The notes beneath the pieces were generated by a model. That model was not told the origin of the DNA. It searched no databases and saw nothing but the letters and a program-made list of their open reading frames with translations. The position numbers and the translations under genes are program-made. From CAYQJL01 sp964612295 (GTDB taxonomy: Bacteria; Eisenbacteria; RBG-16-71-46; CAIMUX01; WJJG01), in assembly GCA_964612295.1 (NCBI GenBank), contig CAZTDY010000015.1:1-64000 (forward strand): a DNA stretch of 64,000 nt. The letters run 5' to 3'. Numbering within the stretch: the stretch's first letter is position 1; each line of letters opens with the position of its first letter. Of the stretch, positions 47,993 to 56,590 are shown one piece after another.

Positions 47993-49239
47993 TGGACCAA
48001 GCCCTTGCCGATAAGCTGAAGGGGCTCTTCGCCACGAAGCTGAGTCGTGAGATGCAGCTCTACTTGGACACCTGCGCTCGCTGCGGCAACTGCTTCGAGG
48101 CCTGCCACGTCTACGCCTCGATGCCCGAAACCCGCTACACCGCCGTGGCCCGCGCCGAGGTCATCCGCAAGCTGTTCCGTCGCTACTTCCGGGCGGAAGG
48201 GAAACTGGCGCCCTGGCTGGGCGAGACGATGGAATTGACCGACGAAGCCCTCGATAAAGTTTACGATGCGGCCTTCACCTGCACGGGCTGCCGCCGCTGC
48301 GTGACCTACTGCCCGTTTGGAATCGACACCCAGATGATCCAGTCGATCGCCAAGCTGCTCTTGGTGGGCGCCGATCGGGAACCGAAGCTCCTCACCATGC
48401 TGGCCGACATGTCGATCGCCAAGGGCGAGACGATTGCCAGCACGAAGGACGACTTCGAGAAGGCCATGCAGAACCTGGAAGCGCAGGTGATCGAGAAGTG
48501 GCGTTCGGAGGCCGGCAAAGAGGCCATTCCGGTCGGTGTTGAACAGACCGACGTGCTCTACGTCGCCCTGGCCGGAGCGCACTCGATCGTGCCGGCCGCC
48601 GCCATCATGAACGCCGCCGGCGAAAACTGGACCCTCAGCTATTTCGAGGCGGTCAACTTCGGAGCCTTCGTCGGCAACCCGGAGAAGACCAGGGAGATCT
48701 CCGAACGGATCATTGCCGAGGCCAGGCGCCTGGGGGCTAAAGAGGTGGCCATCTGTGAATGCGGCACCGCCTATCGGGTGATGGCTCACCAGTGGGGCGA
48801 GCTGCCGTTCAAGGTGGTCAGCTTCGTGGAGTTGATCGATCGGTACCTCACCCAAGGACGGATCCGGGTCGAGAAGAACAAGCTTGCCGGGCCCGTCACC
48901 TATCACGACCCCTGCCAGATGGGTCGCAACGGCGGTGTCCTCGACCAGCCCCGGCGGGTCCTCTCCCACCTCACCGATCAGCTCATCGAACTCAAATCGA
49001 CGCGCGGGGAGAGCTACTGCTGCGGCGGCGGGGGCGGCTTGGTGGCCATGGGTGAGAAGGACTTCCGCATGAAGTCGGGCAAGGTGAAGGCGGATCAGAT
49101 GAAGGAGACGGGAGCTCGCGTCTGCGTGACGGCCTGTGAAAACTGTCACACGCAGCTTTCCGATCTCAATGAGCATTACAAAGTCGGTCATGAGGTCCTG
49201 TTCCTCTCGAGTATGGTGGCCGACTGTCTCTTGTCCTAA
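47992..49239 (+). CDS. HdrD/DsrK-like iron-sulfur oxidoreductase
   Basis: A 415-residue Fe-S protein. N-terminal ferredoxin-like motifs are C28-x2-C31-x2-C34-x3-C38 and CTGCRRCVTYC near residues 96-106. C-terminal CCG-type domains follow: the first is degenerate (ICECGTAYRVM), while the second has the full set (HDPCQMGR, SYCCGGGGGL, TACENCHTQL) used by heterodisulfide reductases to hold an unusual 4Fe-4S centre that reduces disulfides. Together with the cytochrome b gene it forms an HdrDE/DsrMK-like pair, here attached to DsrE2 and TusA genes rather than to dissimilatory sulfite reductase. The substrate could be a protein-bound disulfide/persulfide. Confidence 0.92.
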   Translation: MDQALADKLKGLFATKLSREMQLYLDTCARCGNCFEACHVYASMPETRYTAVARAEVIRKLFRRYFRAEGKLAPWLGETMELTDEALDKVYDAAFTCTGCRRCVTYCPFGIDTQMIQSIAKLLLVGADREPKLLTMLADMSIAKGETIASTKDDFEKAMQNLEAQVIEKWRSEAGKEAIPVGVEQTDVLYVALAGAHSIVPAAAIMNAAGENWTLSYFEAVNFGAFVGNPEKTREISERIIAEARRLGAKEVAICECGTAYRVMAHQWGELPFKVVSFVELIDRYLTQGRIRVEKNKLAGPVTYHDPCQMGRNGGVLDQPRRVLSHLTDQLIELKSTRGESYCCGGGGGLVAMGEKDFRMKSGKVKADQMKETGARVCVTACENCHTQLSDLNEHYKVGHEVLFLSSMVADCLLS

Positions 49240-49292
49240 AGGTCTATTGTGGGGAGTTTCGTACCTCAAACTCATCAGGGGAGGTCTCTAGA

Positions 49293-50777
49293 ATGAAACG
49301 GCGTATTCTGTTTGCGGTGACCGCAGCCATGCTGATGTTCACTCCGATTGCGTGGGGAACCAACGGGATGAACATGGAGGGCTACGGTCCGATCGCCCAG
49401 GCAATGGGCGGCGCCTCGCTCGCCCATGAGAATGGGACGGCCGCGACGATGAACAATCCGGCCACGCTGGCGTTGTCGGAGGCCGGGATTCGCCTGGATC
49501 TGGCCGTCGGCCTCTTGGGTCCGAATGTGAAGGCCACGGTCATGACGCCCAATGGTGAAATGATCGCCGAGTCCACGGCGGATCAGTTCTTGATGCCCGC
49601 CTTCGGACTCTACTGCCAGAAGGAACGCTTCGGGATCGGGCTGGGCGTCTTCTCGCAGGGCGGCATGGGCACCCAGTACGAGAACGACACCTGGATGGCT
49701 GATCCCGCCATGGGTCAGAACAGCGCTTTGACCGAAGGAATGATCAACCGTTCCGAGGTCGGTGTGGGACGCGCGATTCTCCCGCTAACCTACAAGGTCA
49801 ACGAGAAGTTCTCGGTTGGTGGCAGCTTCGACTTCGTGTGGGCAAGCATGGATCTGCAGATGGCGATGAGCGAGGCCCAGTTCCAGGACCTGGCAAATCC
49901 CGCTGCGCAGACCATCGGTTCGGCGAGCGGCACGCTCGTGGGCGCGTTCGGGTCGATGTACGAGCCCTTCGGCGGCACGGGCATCTCGAAGCTGCACCAT
50001 GCCTACTTCGACTTCAGCGACGACAGCGACTTCACGGGCCAGGCCACCGGCACCGGCTTTGCGGCCAAACTCGGATTGCATTTCCAGCCGACCCCGGAGT
50101 TCGCCGTCGGTGCGACCTATCACAGCAAGACCAGCCTGAGCGATCTTGAAGCCGACGAAGCCGACATGGTCATGGGCGTCAACATCGACCCCGGCGTTCT
50201 CCAGGGCTCCCCCACCGGCACCTATCAGGACATGATGATGCCGGTCGCCGGAAGCATCACCATCAAGGATTTCGAGTGGCCGGCCGTCATGGGGTTGGGT
50301 GTGGCGTTCCAGGCCACCCCGAAGCTGCTCCTGGCCGCTGACGTGAAGCAGATTCAGTGGGCCGACGTGATGAAGGACTTCACGATGCTCTTCACCGCCA
50401 GTGACGCGGCCACGAACGGCGGCTTTGCCGGACTCGAGATGGAAGCCACCCTGTTCCAGGAGTGGGATGACCAGATGGTGATCGGCGTGGGCGCGGCATT
50501 TGATGCCACCGAGGCCCTTACGCTCCGCGCCGGGTTCAACCACGGCGCCAACCCGGTGCCGGACGACTTCTTGAACGCGCTCTTCCCCGCCATCGTGGAG
50601 AGTCACCTCACCTTTGGCGCGGGCTATGCGTTGGGTCAGCACTCGGCGCTGGCGCTGTCGGTCGTTTCCGGCCTCGAGGTGGAGCAGACCAACCCGGGCA
50701 ACGGCTCGACGATGCCTGAGGTCACCTCGTCGCACAAGCAGCTGAACGCACAGCTGATGTACACCCACAACTTCTAG
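49293..50777 (+). CDS. OmpP1/FadL/TodX-family outer-membrane porin
   Basis: A 494-residue protein with signal peptide (FAVTAAMLMFTPIAWG) followed by the FadL-like N-terminal hatch TNGMNMEGYGPIAQAMGGAS and NNPATLAL motif, then about 14 amphipathic beta-strands ending in aromatic YTHNF, a normal outer-membrane terminus. FadL channels import hydrophobic compounds such as long-chain fatty acids or aromatics. It has its own RBS (AGGGGAGG) 53 bases after the HdrD-like gene and may be co-transcribed with the sulfur module. The same genomic neighbour could supply a hydrophobic substrate, which is inference. Confidence 0.9.
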   Translation: MKRRILFAVTAAMLMFTPIAWGTNGMNMEGYGPIAQAMGGASLAHENGTAATMNNPATLALSEAGIRLDLAVGLLGPNVKATVMTPNGEMIAESTADQFLMPAFGLYCQKERFGIGLGVFSQGGMGTQYENDTWMADPAMGQNSALTEGMINRSEVGVGRAILPLTYKVNEKFSVGGSFDFVWASMDLQMAMSEAQFQDLANPAAQTIGSASGTLVGAFGSMYEPFGGTGISKLHHAYFDFSDDSDFTGQATGTGFAAKLGLHFQPTPEFAVGATYHSKTSLSDLEADEADMVMGVNIDPGVLQGSPTGTYQDMMMPVAGSITIKDFEWPAVMGLGVAFQATPKLLLAADVKQIQWADVMKDFTMLFTASDAATNGGFAGLEMEATLFQEWDDQMVIGVGAAFDATEALTLRAGFNHGANPVPDDFLNALFPAIVESHLTFGAGYALGQHSALALSVVSGLEVEQTNPGNGSTMPEVTSSHKQLNAQLMYTHNF

Positions 50778-50821
50778 ACGAGATCGATTCGGTCGCACCG
50801 GCGGCCGGGCGCACATACAGA

Positions 50822-50861
50822 AAGGCGCGGTCACCACCTGGGTGACCGCGCCTTCTTATTT
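50822..50861 (+). terminator. Strong, probably bidirectional rho-independent terminator
   Basis: AAGGCGCGGTCACC (50822-50835) and GGTGACCGCGCCTT (50841-50854) form a 14-bp perfect stem with a 5-base loop, followed by CTTATTT. It lies between the convergent FadL-type (plus) and rubrerythrin (minus) genes. Confidence 0.88.
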
Positions 50862-50905
50862 GTACCGCTGGGCGGGCCGTCGAGCGGCCCCCTCGCCACG
50901 CGAGC

Positions 50906-51358
50906 CTAGTTCTCCGTCAAGACGTGCTCGTCGTACTCGATCTCGAATCGCAGCTTATGCTTCGCCTCTTCCTGGGCCAGGTCGAGCAGCAGGTTCTTGA
51001 TGCCCTCGTCCTCGGCCTTGGAGGCCAGATCGCTGTACAAACGAAACGCGGCCTTCTCCTTCTTCATCGCCAGGATCAAGGCGCTCTGATAGCTGATATC
51101 GGGGGTCGGCTCCTCATCCACCAGATAGTCGCTGATCTTAAGATCCGGCACCGTGGCCGATCCGCCACCGCTGATCAACTCGCGGCCACCTTCCTTCACC
51201 TTCGTCAGCTTGGCCTTATGCCCCGCCTCTTCCTTGGCGAACTGCTCGAAGGCCAGCTTCATCGCTTCATTCTTGGCCACCTGGACGAGGCTGGTATAGA
51301 AGTCGACCGCCTCCTGCTCCCTCTGGATGGCGAAGTCGAGAATCTCATTGACTGTCAT
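50906..51358 (-). CDS. Rubrerythrin-type ferritin-like diiron protein (no rubredoxin tail)
   Basis: A 150-residue four-helix protein with the diiron ligands in REQEAVDFY, EEAGHKAKL, KEKAAFRLY and EEAKHKLRF. It lacks the C-terminal rubredoxin domain of classical rubrerythrins; a separate rubredoxin gene lies 11 bases upstream. Such proteins reduce hydrogen peroxide in anaerobes. It is the last gene of the operon that starts with superoxide reductase. The upstream-extended frame to 51424 overlaps rubredoxin and lacks domain sequence, so ATG 51358 is chosen. Confidence 0.9.
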   Translation of the reverse strand: MTVNEILDFAIQREQEAVDFYTSLVQVAKNEAMKLAFEQFAKEEAGHKAKLTKVKEGGRELISGGGSATVPDLKISDYLVDEEPTPDISYQSALILAMKKEKAAFRLYSDLASKAEDEGIKNLLLDLAQEEAKHKLRFEIEYDEHVLTEN

Positions 51359-51369
51359 CGGAACCCCCC

Positions 51370-51531
51370 TTACTCGACCAGCGTGAACATGTCCTTGCCG
51401 ACCCCACACAGCGGGCATACCCAATCATCCGGGATGTCTTCCCACTTCGTCCCCGGCGCGATTCCGGAATCCGGGTCGCCCACCGCGGGATCATAGATGT
51501 AACCGCAGGCATCGCACTCCCATTTCTGCAT
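51370..51531 (-). CDS. Rubredoxin
   Basis: A 53-residue protein, beginning MQKWECDACGYIYDPAVGD and ending in WVCPLCGVGKDMFTLVE, that binds one iron through two CxxCG motifs (CDACG, CPLCG). Start ATG 51531 is preceded by GGAGGAAAG. Small enough to be missed by length-filtered gene finding. It lies between the flavodiiron protein and rubrerythrin genes and is the expected electron donor for both. Confidence 0.97.
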   Translation of the reverse strand: MQKWECDACGYIYDPAVGDPDSGIAPGTKWEDIPDDWVCPLCGVGKDMFTLVE

Positions 51532-51562
51532 CGGCTTTCCTCCCCCTGCCGTAGACTCCTTG

Positions 51563-52765
51563 TCAGACTCTGTCGGTCAGCTTCTGAGCGACATCCGCGC
51601 CAAGCTGACGACACCGGGCCAGAACATCCTGGTCCGGCACGAAGACCGTGCGCTGGCTTTCGACCGCCAGCTCAACACCCATGCTATCAAAGATCTCTTC
51701 AACCTGGCGGACGGCCTCTCCGCTCCACCCGTAGGATCCGAACACGGCACCCAGCAGGTTCTTGGGCTTCAGCCCCTTCACATAGCTGAGCAGATCCGCA
51801 ACGGTGGGGTACATCTGGCCGTTGATCGTGGGCGACCCGATCAGGAGGGCGCCCGCATCGAGCAACTCCGTGGCCACGTCGCTGCGGTGACTCCCGTTCA
51901 GTGGCATGAGCCGGACCGGGCAACCGCCAGAAGAGATGCCCTCTCCAACGGCCCGCGCCATCTCCGCCGTGCTCCCCCACATCGTGTCATAGACGACCAG
52001 CGCCTTGCGGGAACGCTTCTGGGCCGACCAGGTGGCGTACGCCTCCACGATCTGTTCCGGGTTCTCTCGCCAGACCGGTCCGTGGTCAGGCGCGATCATC
52101 TTCAGATCCAGATCCAGGCCGGGCAGAGAGGCGAGCAGCTTGTTGACCACCGGCGCGAACGGCACGACGATATTGGCGAAGTACTTTGTCGCCTCCTCGC
52201 GCAGAATCGTCTCATCGAGCTGGTCAGCGAAACGTTCGTCCGTGGCCAGGTGCATTCCGAAGGCATCGTTCGAAAACAGGATCCCCTCGCCCGCCAGGTG
52301 GCTGAACATGCTATCCGGCCAGTGAAGCATTCGTGTTTCCACAAAACGAAGCCGATCCTTGCCGAGGTCCAACTCCTCGCCGGTCTTGACGATGTGCAGT
52401 TCCTGATCCCAGTGGAAGTGGTTCTGCAGCGCCTTGACCCCCAGGGAGGACGCAAACACCTTTTCCGGCTTCACCTGCTCGATCACCTGAGGCAGACACC
52501 CTGAGTGATCCATCTCGGCATGGTTCGAGACGATGTAATCGATCCGGCTCGGATCGACCACGGAGGAGATCCGGGACATCATCTCACCGAGAAACTCCTT
52601 TTTGACCGCATCGACCAGCGTGATCTTGTCACCCGTGATCAGATAGGCGTTGTAGGTCGAGCCGCGGGAAGTGAGATATCCGTGGAAATCCCGCAGCTCC
52701 CAATCGACGACGCCCACCCAATGCACGTTGTCGCTGATCTTGACCGCCTGGAATGTACCTGCCAT
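51563..52765 (-). CDS. Flavodiiron protein (FprA-type A-type flavoprotein)
   Basis: A 400-residue oxygen or nitric-oxide reductase of anaerobes. Residues 1-250 are a metallo-beta-lactamase-like diiron domain with ligands in SNHAEMDHSG, MLHWPDSMF, SNDAFGMH and APDHGPVW; residues 253-400 are a flavodoxin domain (VVYDTMWGSTAEMARAV, IGSPTINGQ, FGSYGWSGEAV). Electrons come from rubredoxin, whose gene follows immediately. It belongs to the operon running from the superoxide reductase gene. Confidence 0.96.
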   Translation of the reverse strand: MAGTFQAVKISDNVHWVGVVDWELRDFHGYLTSRGSTYNAYLITGDKITLVDAVKKEFLGEMMSRISSVVDPSRIDYIVSNHAEMDHSGCLPQVIEQVKPEKVFASSLGVKALQNHFHWDQELHIVKTGEELDLGKDRLRFVETRMLHWPDSMFSHLAGEGILFSNDAFGMHLATDERFADQLDETILREEATKYFANIVVPFAPVVNKLLASLPGLDLDLKMIAPDHGPVWRENPEQIVEAYATWSAQKRSRKALVVYDTMWGSTAEMARAVGEGISSGGCPVRLMPLNGSHRSDVATELLDAGALLIGSPTINGQMYPTVADLLSYVKGLKPKNLLGAVFGSYGWSGEAVRQVEEIFDSMGVELAVESQRTVFVPDQDVLARCRQLGADVAQKLTDRV

Positions 52766-52794
52766 GTGCTGCTCCGTCCCTTCCGGGCGCCCTG

Positions 52795-53304
52795 TTACTC
52801 CGCGACCGGCGGCGTGAAAACGCGCCGTCCCAGCTCATTGTCGAGCATGAACATGCCGCCCTTGTTCTCTCCGACCAGCGTGAGCTTCTGCACGATGTCG
52901 TCGACGGACGCTTCTTCTTCAACCTGCTCACCCACGAACCACTGCAGGAAGTTGTTGGTCGCGTGATCACTCTGCGAGAGGGCCAGATCCACCAGCTTGT
53001 TGATGCACCCGCTGATGTGCACCTCGTGATCGTAGGCTCCCTTGAAGGCGGCCAGCGGGGAAGCCCAGGTCGTCGCGGGCCCCTCGATCGCCGTCAACTT
53101 CACGGCGGCGCCGCGCTCGCAGATGTAGGCGAAGAACTTCTGCGCATGAGCGAGTTCTTCCATGGCCTGGTTCCGCATCCAGGAGGCGAAGCCCGCCAAA
53201 CCGGTGGATTCGAAATGGGCCGCCATCGAGTAGTAGAGGTAGGCTGAGAACAGCTCTTCGTTGATTTGCTCGTTGAGCGCCGTCTCCATCTCCTTGCGCA
53301 ACAT
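52795..53304 (-). CDS. Non-haem ferritin
   Basis: A 169-residue ferritin (iron storage, four-helix bundle). Ferroxidase ligands appear in NEQINEELFSAYLYY, AMEELAHAQKF and QWFVGEQVEEE, and the GCINKLVDLAL helix is family-typical. ATG 53304 is behind GGAGG; an alternative ATG at 53319 overlaps the superoxide reductase stop. Iron storage within an oxygen-defence operon limits Fenton chemistry. Confidence 0.95.
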   Translation of the reverse strand: MLRKEMETALNEQINEELFSAYLYYSMAAHFESTGLAGFASWMRNQAMEELAHAQKFFAYICERGAAVKLTAIEGPATTWASPLAAFKGAYDHEVHISGCINKLVDLALSQSDHATNNFLQWFVGEQVEEEASVDDIVQKLTLVGENKGGMFMLDNELGRRVFTPPVAE

Positions 53305-53306
53305 CT

Positions 53307-53681
53307 CTAGGCCCTCCATAGACCGTGGAGGTTACAGTAGGCTCGCACGGTCAGGTTTTTCGCATCGGTGGCAAAGGTCGCCTTCGGCGGATCGCCGGGA
53401 TTGAGATGATGCTGGAACACCTTGCCGTCCGCGGTGAGTTCGATCCACTCGATATAGTGTTTCTCTTCCATCGGATGGTCCACGGAGCCGACGCTCACGG
53501 AAACCGATCCTTCGGCCCGCTCAACCACCGGCACGTGTTTCTCCTGAGCAGCGTCGGTCGAGTTTTCGGAAAGCAACGCCATCGGTTCGTTGCAGCACAC
53601 CAAAGTTCCGGGACCTTCGTGAAGAACTTCGACCATGATCCCGCACTTCTCGCATTTGTAGACTTGAAGCTTCTCAGCCAT
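53307..53681 (-). CDS. dfx: Desulfoferrodoxin (2Fe superoxide reductase)
   Basis: A 124-residue superoxide reductase that converts superoxide to hydrogen peroxide without making oxygen. The N-terminal desulforedoxin domain has CEKCG and CCNEPM cysteines (class I). The catalytic Fe(His)4Cys site is seen in EKHYIEWIEL, QHHLNPGD and AYCNLHGLW. It is the first gene of an operon ferritin, flavodiiron protein, rubredoxin, rubrerythrin. A TATAGT hexamer lies upstream (53791-53796) on the minus strand but without a good -35. Confidence 0.96.
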   Translation of the reverse strand: MAEKLQVYKCEKCGIMVEVLHEGPGTLVCCNEPMALLSENSTDAAQEKHVPVVERAEGSVSVSVGSVDHPMEEKHYIEWIELTADGKVFQHHLNPGDPPKATFATDAKNLTVRAYCNLHGLWRA

Positions 53682-53859
53682 AACTTTCTCCTCTTCGATT
53701 CTCGAGTTCTCTCAATCGCTCAGGTGTTCGTGGTTGCGTTTTCAGTCCCGCCGGAATGGAAGCCGAGTCTAGCTGTCGGATCAACGAACGACTATACACA
53801 AGGACCAGACAAACTGGAAGTGGCAGTCAGGGACCAAACTCGGCGACCGCGGACCCTCC

Positions 53860-54450
53860 CTACGACATGTGCTTGGCGAGGTACTCCGCCACGCCGTCGG
53901 CCGTAGGCTTCATCGCGACCTCGCCTTCGGTCCAATTGGCCGGGCAGACCTCACCGTGCTTCTCAGTAAACTGCAGCGCATCGACCATCCGAATGGCCTC
54001 ATCAACGCTCCGCCCCAGGCTGAGATCGTTGACGACCGCGTGGCGGATGACACCTTCCTTGTCGATCAGGAAGAGCCCCCGCAGGGCCACGGCCTCGTCG
54101 GCCAGAACGCCGTAGGAACGGGAAATCGACTTGTCCAGGTCAGCGACCAGCGGGTATTTGATCTGGCCAATGCCGCCCTTGTCGATCGGGGTGTTCTTCC
54201 AGGCCAGATGGGTGAAGTGCGAATCGATCGAAACGCCGATCACCTCCACGCCCTTTTTCTGGAAAGCTTCGAGTTTCTGATCGAACGCGATGATTTCCGA
54301 CGGGCAGACGAAGGTGAAGTCGAGCGGGTAGAAGAACAGGACCACGTACTTCCCACGGTAGTCGGAGAGCTTCAGCTCGGAGAATTCGTTGTCGGCCATC
54401 ACGGCCTGCGCAGCGAATTCGGGTGCCTCCTTGGTAACGAGAGTCGACAT
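53860..54450 (-). CDS. Typical 2-Cys peroxiredoxin (AhpC/Prx type)
   Basis: A 196-residue peroxiredoxin reducing hydrogen and alkyl peroxides. Peroxidatic Cys in FYPLDFTFVCPSE and resolving Cys in EVCPANW. It starts at ATG 54450, 16 bases after the perR-like stop, giving a regulator-enzyme pair as in many peroxide-stress operons. The long frame to 54525 is not supported. Confidence 0.96.
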   Translation of the reverse strand: MSTLVTKEAPEFAAQAVMADNEFSELKLSDYRGKYVVLFFYPLDFTFVCPSEIIAFDQKLEAFQKKGVEVIGVSIDSHFTHLAWKNTPIDKGGIGQIKYPLVADLDKSISRSYGVLADEAVALRGLFLIDKEGVIRHAVVNDLSLGRSVDEAIRMVDALQFTEKHGEVCPANWTEGEVAMKPTADGVAEYLAKHMS

Positions 54451-54466
54451 CGGCAGATCCCCTTTC

Positions 54467-54913
54467 CTAGGTATGTTTCCATTGCCGGTGCAGGCAGGCC
54501 TTCTCCTCCTCGGAGAGGTGCCCATTGCACACCCGGCAGATTCCCACGATCTCGAGCCGCAGACCCAGAACCTGTTCCGTATCCAGCTCCGCGACCTTTT
54601 TCAAAGCTGACTCATCCACAACGTCACCTGACGAGTGAACATCCGAAATGCAATCACAAGCCACACACCGCAGATGGTAGTGAGGATGCAGATCCGCGTC
54701 GTAGCGGGTCTGCCCCCCACCCAGATCGAGTTTGCGCACCGTGCCCTGCTGAACGAGAAGGTCCAGATTTCGGTAGACCGTCCCCAGGCTGATGCGCGGC
54801 AGCTTGTCGCGCACGATGTCGAACAACTCCGTGGCCGTGGGGTGCGTCCGAAGGTGCGATAGCTCTTCCAAGATCACCCGGCGCTGCTTTGTGTTTCTTG
54901 TATGTGGGCTCAT
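54467..54913 (-). CDS. perR: Fur-family regulator, probably PerR
   Basis: A 148-residue Fur-family repressor: winged helix with RISLGTVYRNLDLL recognition helix, regulatory metal site DADLHPHYHLRC, and two zinc CxxC pairs (CVACD and CRVCN). The peroxide-sensing variant PerR fits better than Fur because it precedes a peroxiredoxin gene and neighbours an antioxidant operon. AGGAG precedes ATG 54913. Confidence 0.9.
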   Translation of the reverse strand: MSPHTRNTKQRRVILEELSHLRTHPTATELFDIVRDKLPRISLGTVYRNLDLLVQQGTVRKLDLGGGQTRYDADLHPHYHLRCVACDCISDVHSSGDVVDESALKKVAELDTEQVLGLRLEIVGICRVCNGHLSEEEKACLHRQWKHT

Positions 54914-54926
54914 GCTTGCTCCTATC

Positions 54927-54945
54927 AATAACAGAAGCTATTACT
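54927..54945. promoter_or_regulatory. PerR-box-like inverted repeat
   Basis: AATAACAG-AAG-CTATTACT is an imperfect inverted repeat (6 of 8 paired) 14 bases upstream of the perR-like start. TTGACA (minus strand, 54964-54959) lies just upstream. AT-rich repeats here fit an autoregulatory Fur/PerR site. Confidence 0.45.
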
Positions 54946-55050
54946 GATAAGTTTCAATGTCAACTCTTTTTGTTCAGTCCCGTGTGGGGTACGGTGTTCT
55001 CGTAGTGGACAGCGCCGCCAACCGTGGCGGCAGGTGATGTGGAGGAAATC

Positions 55051-55563
55051 ATGGACGAGAGCACAAAACGTGTGGCCGAGGGCCTGAAGAAGGCGATGCA
55101 GGCCGAGCATGAAGGTCGGCACTTCTATCTGATGGCGGCCGGGAGCACCCAGGACGCCAAAGGGCAAGCGACGTTCACGGACCTGGCAGAGGAAGAGCTT
55201 GACCATTTCAACTATCTCAAGAGGCACTATGAATCCGTTCTCAAGACCGGCAAGGTCGATGCGACGGCCGTTCTGGGGGAACAGAAGGCGCTGAGCGGAA
55301 CCCACCCCATCTTCTCTGAAGAAATCAAGACCCGGGTGAAGGACGCTCACTATGAGATGACCGCCCTCTCGATCGGGATCCAGCTCGAACTCTCTGCGGT
55401 GAACTTCTACCGGGCCGAGGCGGAAGCGACCAGCGATCCACAGGTGAAGAAGCTCCACGAGGAACTCGCCAAGTGGGAGCAGGGACATCTGGCGGCGCTG
55501 GAGCAGCAGGCCAACGCGCTGAAAGAGGACTACTGGCACGACGCCGGGTTCGCGCCGTTCTAG
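55051..55563 (+). CDS. Ferritin-like rubrerythrin-family protein
   Basis: A 170-residue four-helix diiron protein: ligands in QAEHEGRHFY, EEELDHFNYL, LELSAVNFYRAEAE and WEQGHLAAL. Ends with DYWHDAGFAPF, typical for this family. The start at ATG 55051 has GGAGG. Divergent from perR across a 137-bp region that contains the PerR-like repeat, so both directions could share peroxide control. Confidence 0.9.
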   Translation: MDESTKRVAEGLKKAMQAEHEGRHFYLMAAGSTQDAKGQATFTDLAEEELDHFNYLKRHYESVLKTGKVDATAVLGEQKALSGTHPIFSEEIKTRVKDAHYEMTALSIGIQLELSAVNFYRAEAEATSDPQVKKLHEELAKWEQGHLAALEQQANALKEDYWHDAGFAPF

Positions 55564-55587
55564 ATTCTCGCAGACTCATGAGTAGCA

Positions 55588-55619
55588 AAACGCCGCTCCC
55601 CTACCGGGGGGCGGCGTTT
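55588..55619. terminator. Hairpin terminator between convergent genes
   Basis: AAACGCCGC(T)CCCC and GGGG(G)GCGGCGTTT make a long stem around a TACC loop, flanked by A-runs before and T-runs after, so it can end transcripts from both sides. Confidence 0.8.
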
Positions 55620-55655
55620 GCATACGCTATTGCTTCGTGGAACCCGCCGGAGAGG

Positions 55656-56435
55656 CTACGTTCCGTACCGGCGCTGCTCCTCAGGTCCCCGGGAGGTCGG
55701 CGGATCCAGGGAACGGGACCTCTCCTCCTGCGCGGCTGATTCCACCAGTGACTCGGCTGAGAAGAGGGTTCGCTGCGCACGCCGGGGCTGGTCTTTGCTC
55801 CGTTCGATTCCCTCGAGCTGGATGGTCCGCGCCGCGACGTCGAGTTCCTGGGCCAGATGGCTGAGTTCAACCAGCTGCTGTCTGGCGTTGCGGATCGTCT
55901 TGTGACGAAGCGCGGGGTGTTGATTCTCTTCCGCGTCCAGCAGGGTCAGGAACGCGTCCATCGAGTCCCCGCTCTTCTCCATCCGCAGGCGCACCTCGTC
56001 GAGAACCGCGACCAGGTCCTTCCACCAGGTCAGGGCCCGGCGGTTTGCCTCGAACAACCGGTGCTTGAGGCGATGGTGTTTAACCCAATGCCGCAGTGCT
56101 CGATCCAGCAGGAAGGGCGTCAGCATATCGCGATAGAGGATTTCGGCCATCCCCGCGCGTAGCCATCGTTCCGACTCGATCAGCTGGCCTGATCCAATCC
56201 CGAGAATCGGGAAGCTGCTGCGGGACACGAACCGGATGCGGCTGACGAACTCGGGCTCGGAAAAGGAGGGGTCTTCCATATCGAGAAGCATCACATCACC
56301 GGCGCCGGTGTAGGCCAGATCCAGACACTCCTGTTCGGTCGCCACGTGGCGGATCCGCCGGCGGCGCGGGATGAGCCCACGGATGAACCGGGAATCTTCC
56401 GATTCGGCGACCACGACCTGCAAACAACGTTTCAC
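55656..56435 (-). CDS. Receiver-like protein of unknown function
   Basis: A 259-residue protein. The first 110 residues resemble a degenerate response-regulator receiver: LQVVVAESEDSRFIRGLI, a phospho-Asp-like VMLLDMEDPSF and a hydrophobic strand FPILGIGSG, but the Lys position is not clear. After that there is a long helical region (WWKDLVAVLDEVRLRMEKSGDS) and a charged, Arg-rich tail with no known output domain. It is monocistronic between a ferritin-like gene and pdxT. I cannot assign a pathway. Confidence 0.6.
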   Translation of the reverse strand: MKRCLQVVVAESEDSRFIRGLIPRRRRIRHVATEQECLDLAYTGAGDVMLLDMEDPSFSEPEFVSRIRFVSRSSFPILGIGSGQLIESERWLRAGMAEILYRDMLTPFLLDRALRHWVKHHRLKHRLFEANRRALTWWKDLVAVLDEVRLRMEKSGDSMDAFLTLLDAEENQHPALRHKTIRNARQQLVELSHLAQELDVAARTIQLEGIERSKDQPRRAQRTLFSAESLVESAAQEERSRSLDPPTSRGPEEQRRYGT

Positions 56436-56590
56436 ATGACCCCCCTGATGAGTTCTCCACTTGAAGTCGACGGGCGATGCCCGCCCCCGGCGAGTTCGCT
56501 CCCTCTATGATCTTCGGCAGGCGCCGGCGGGGGCTTGAGGAGGCGACGGAATTTGGCCCGGCGATACGCGCAAGTGGCTCATGAGATGCA

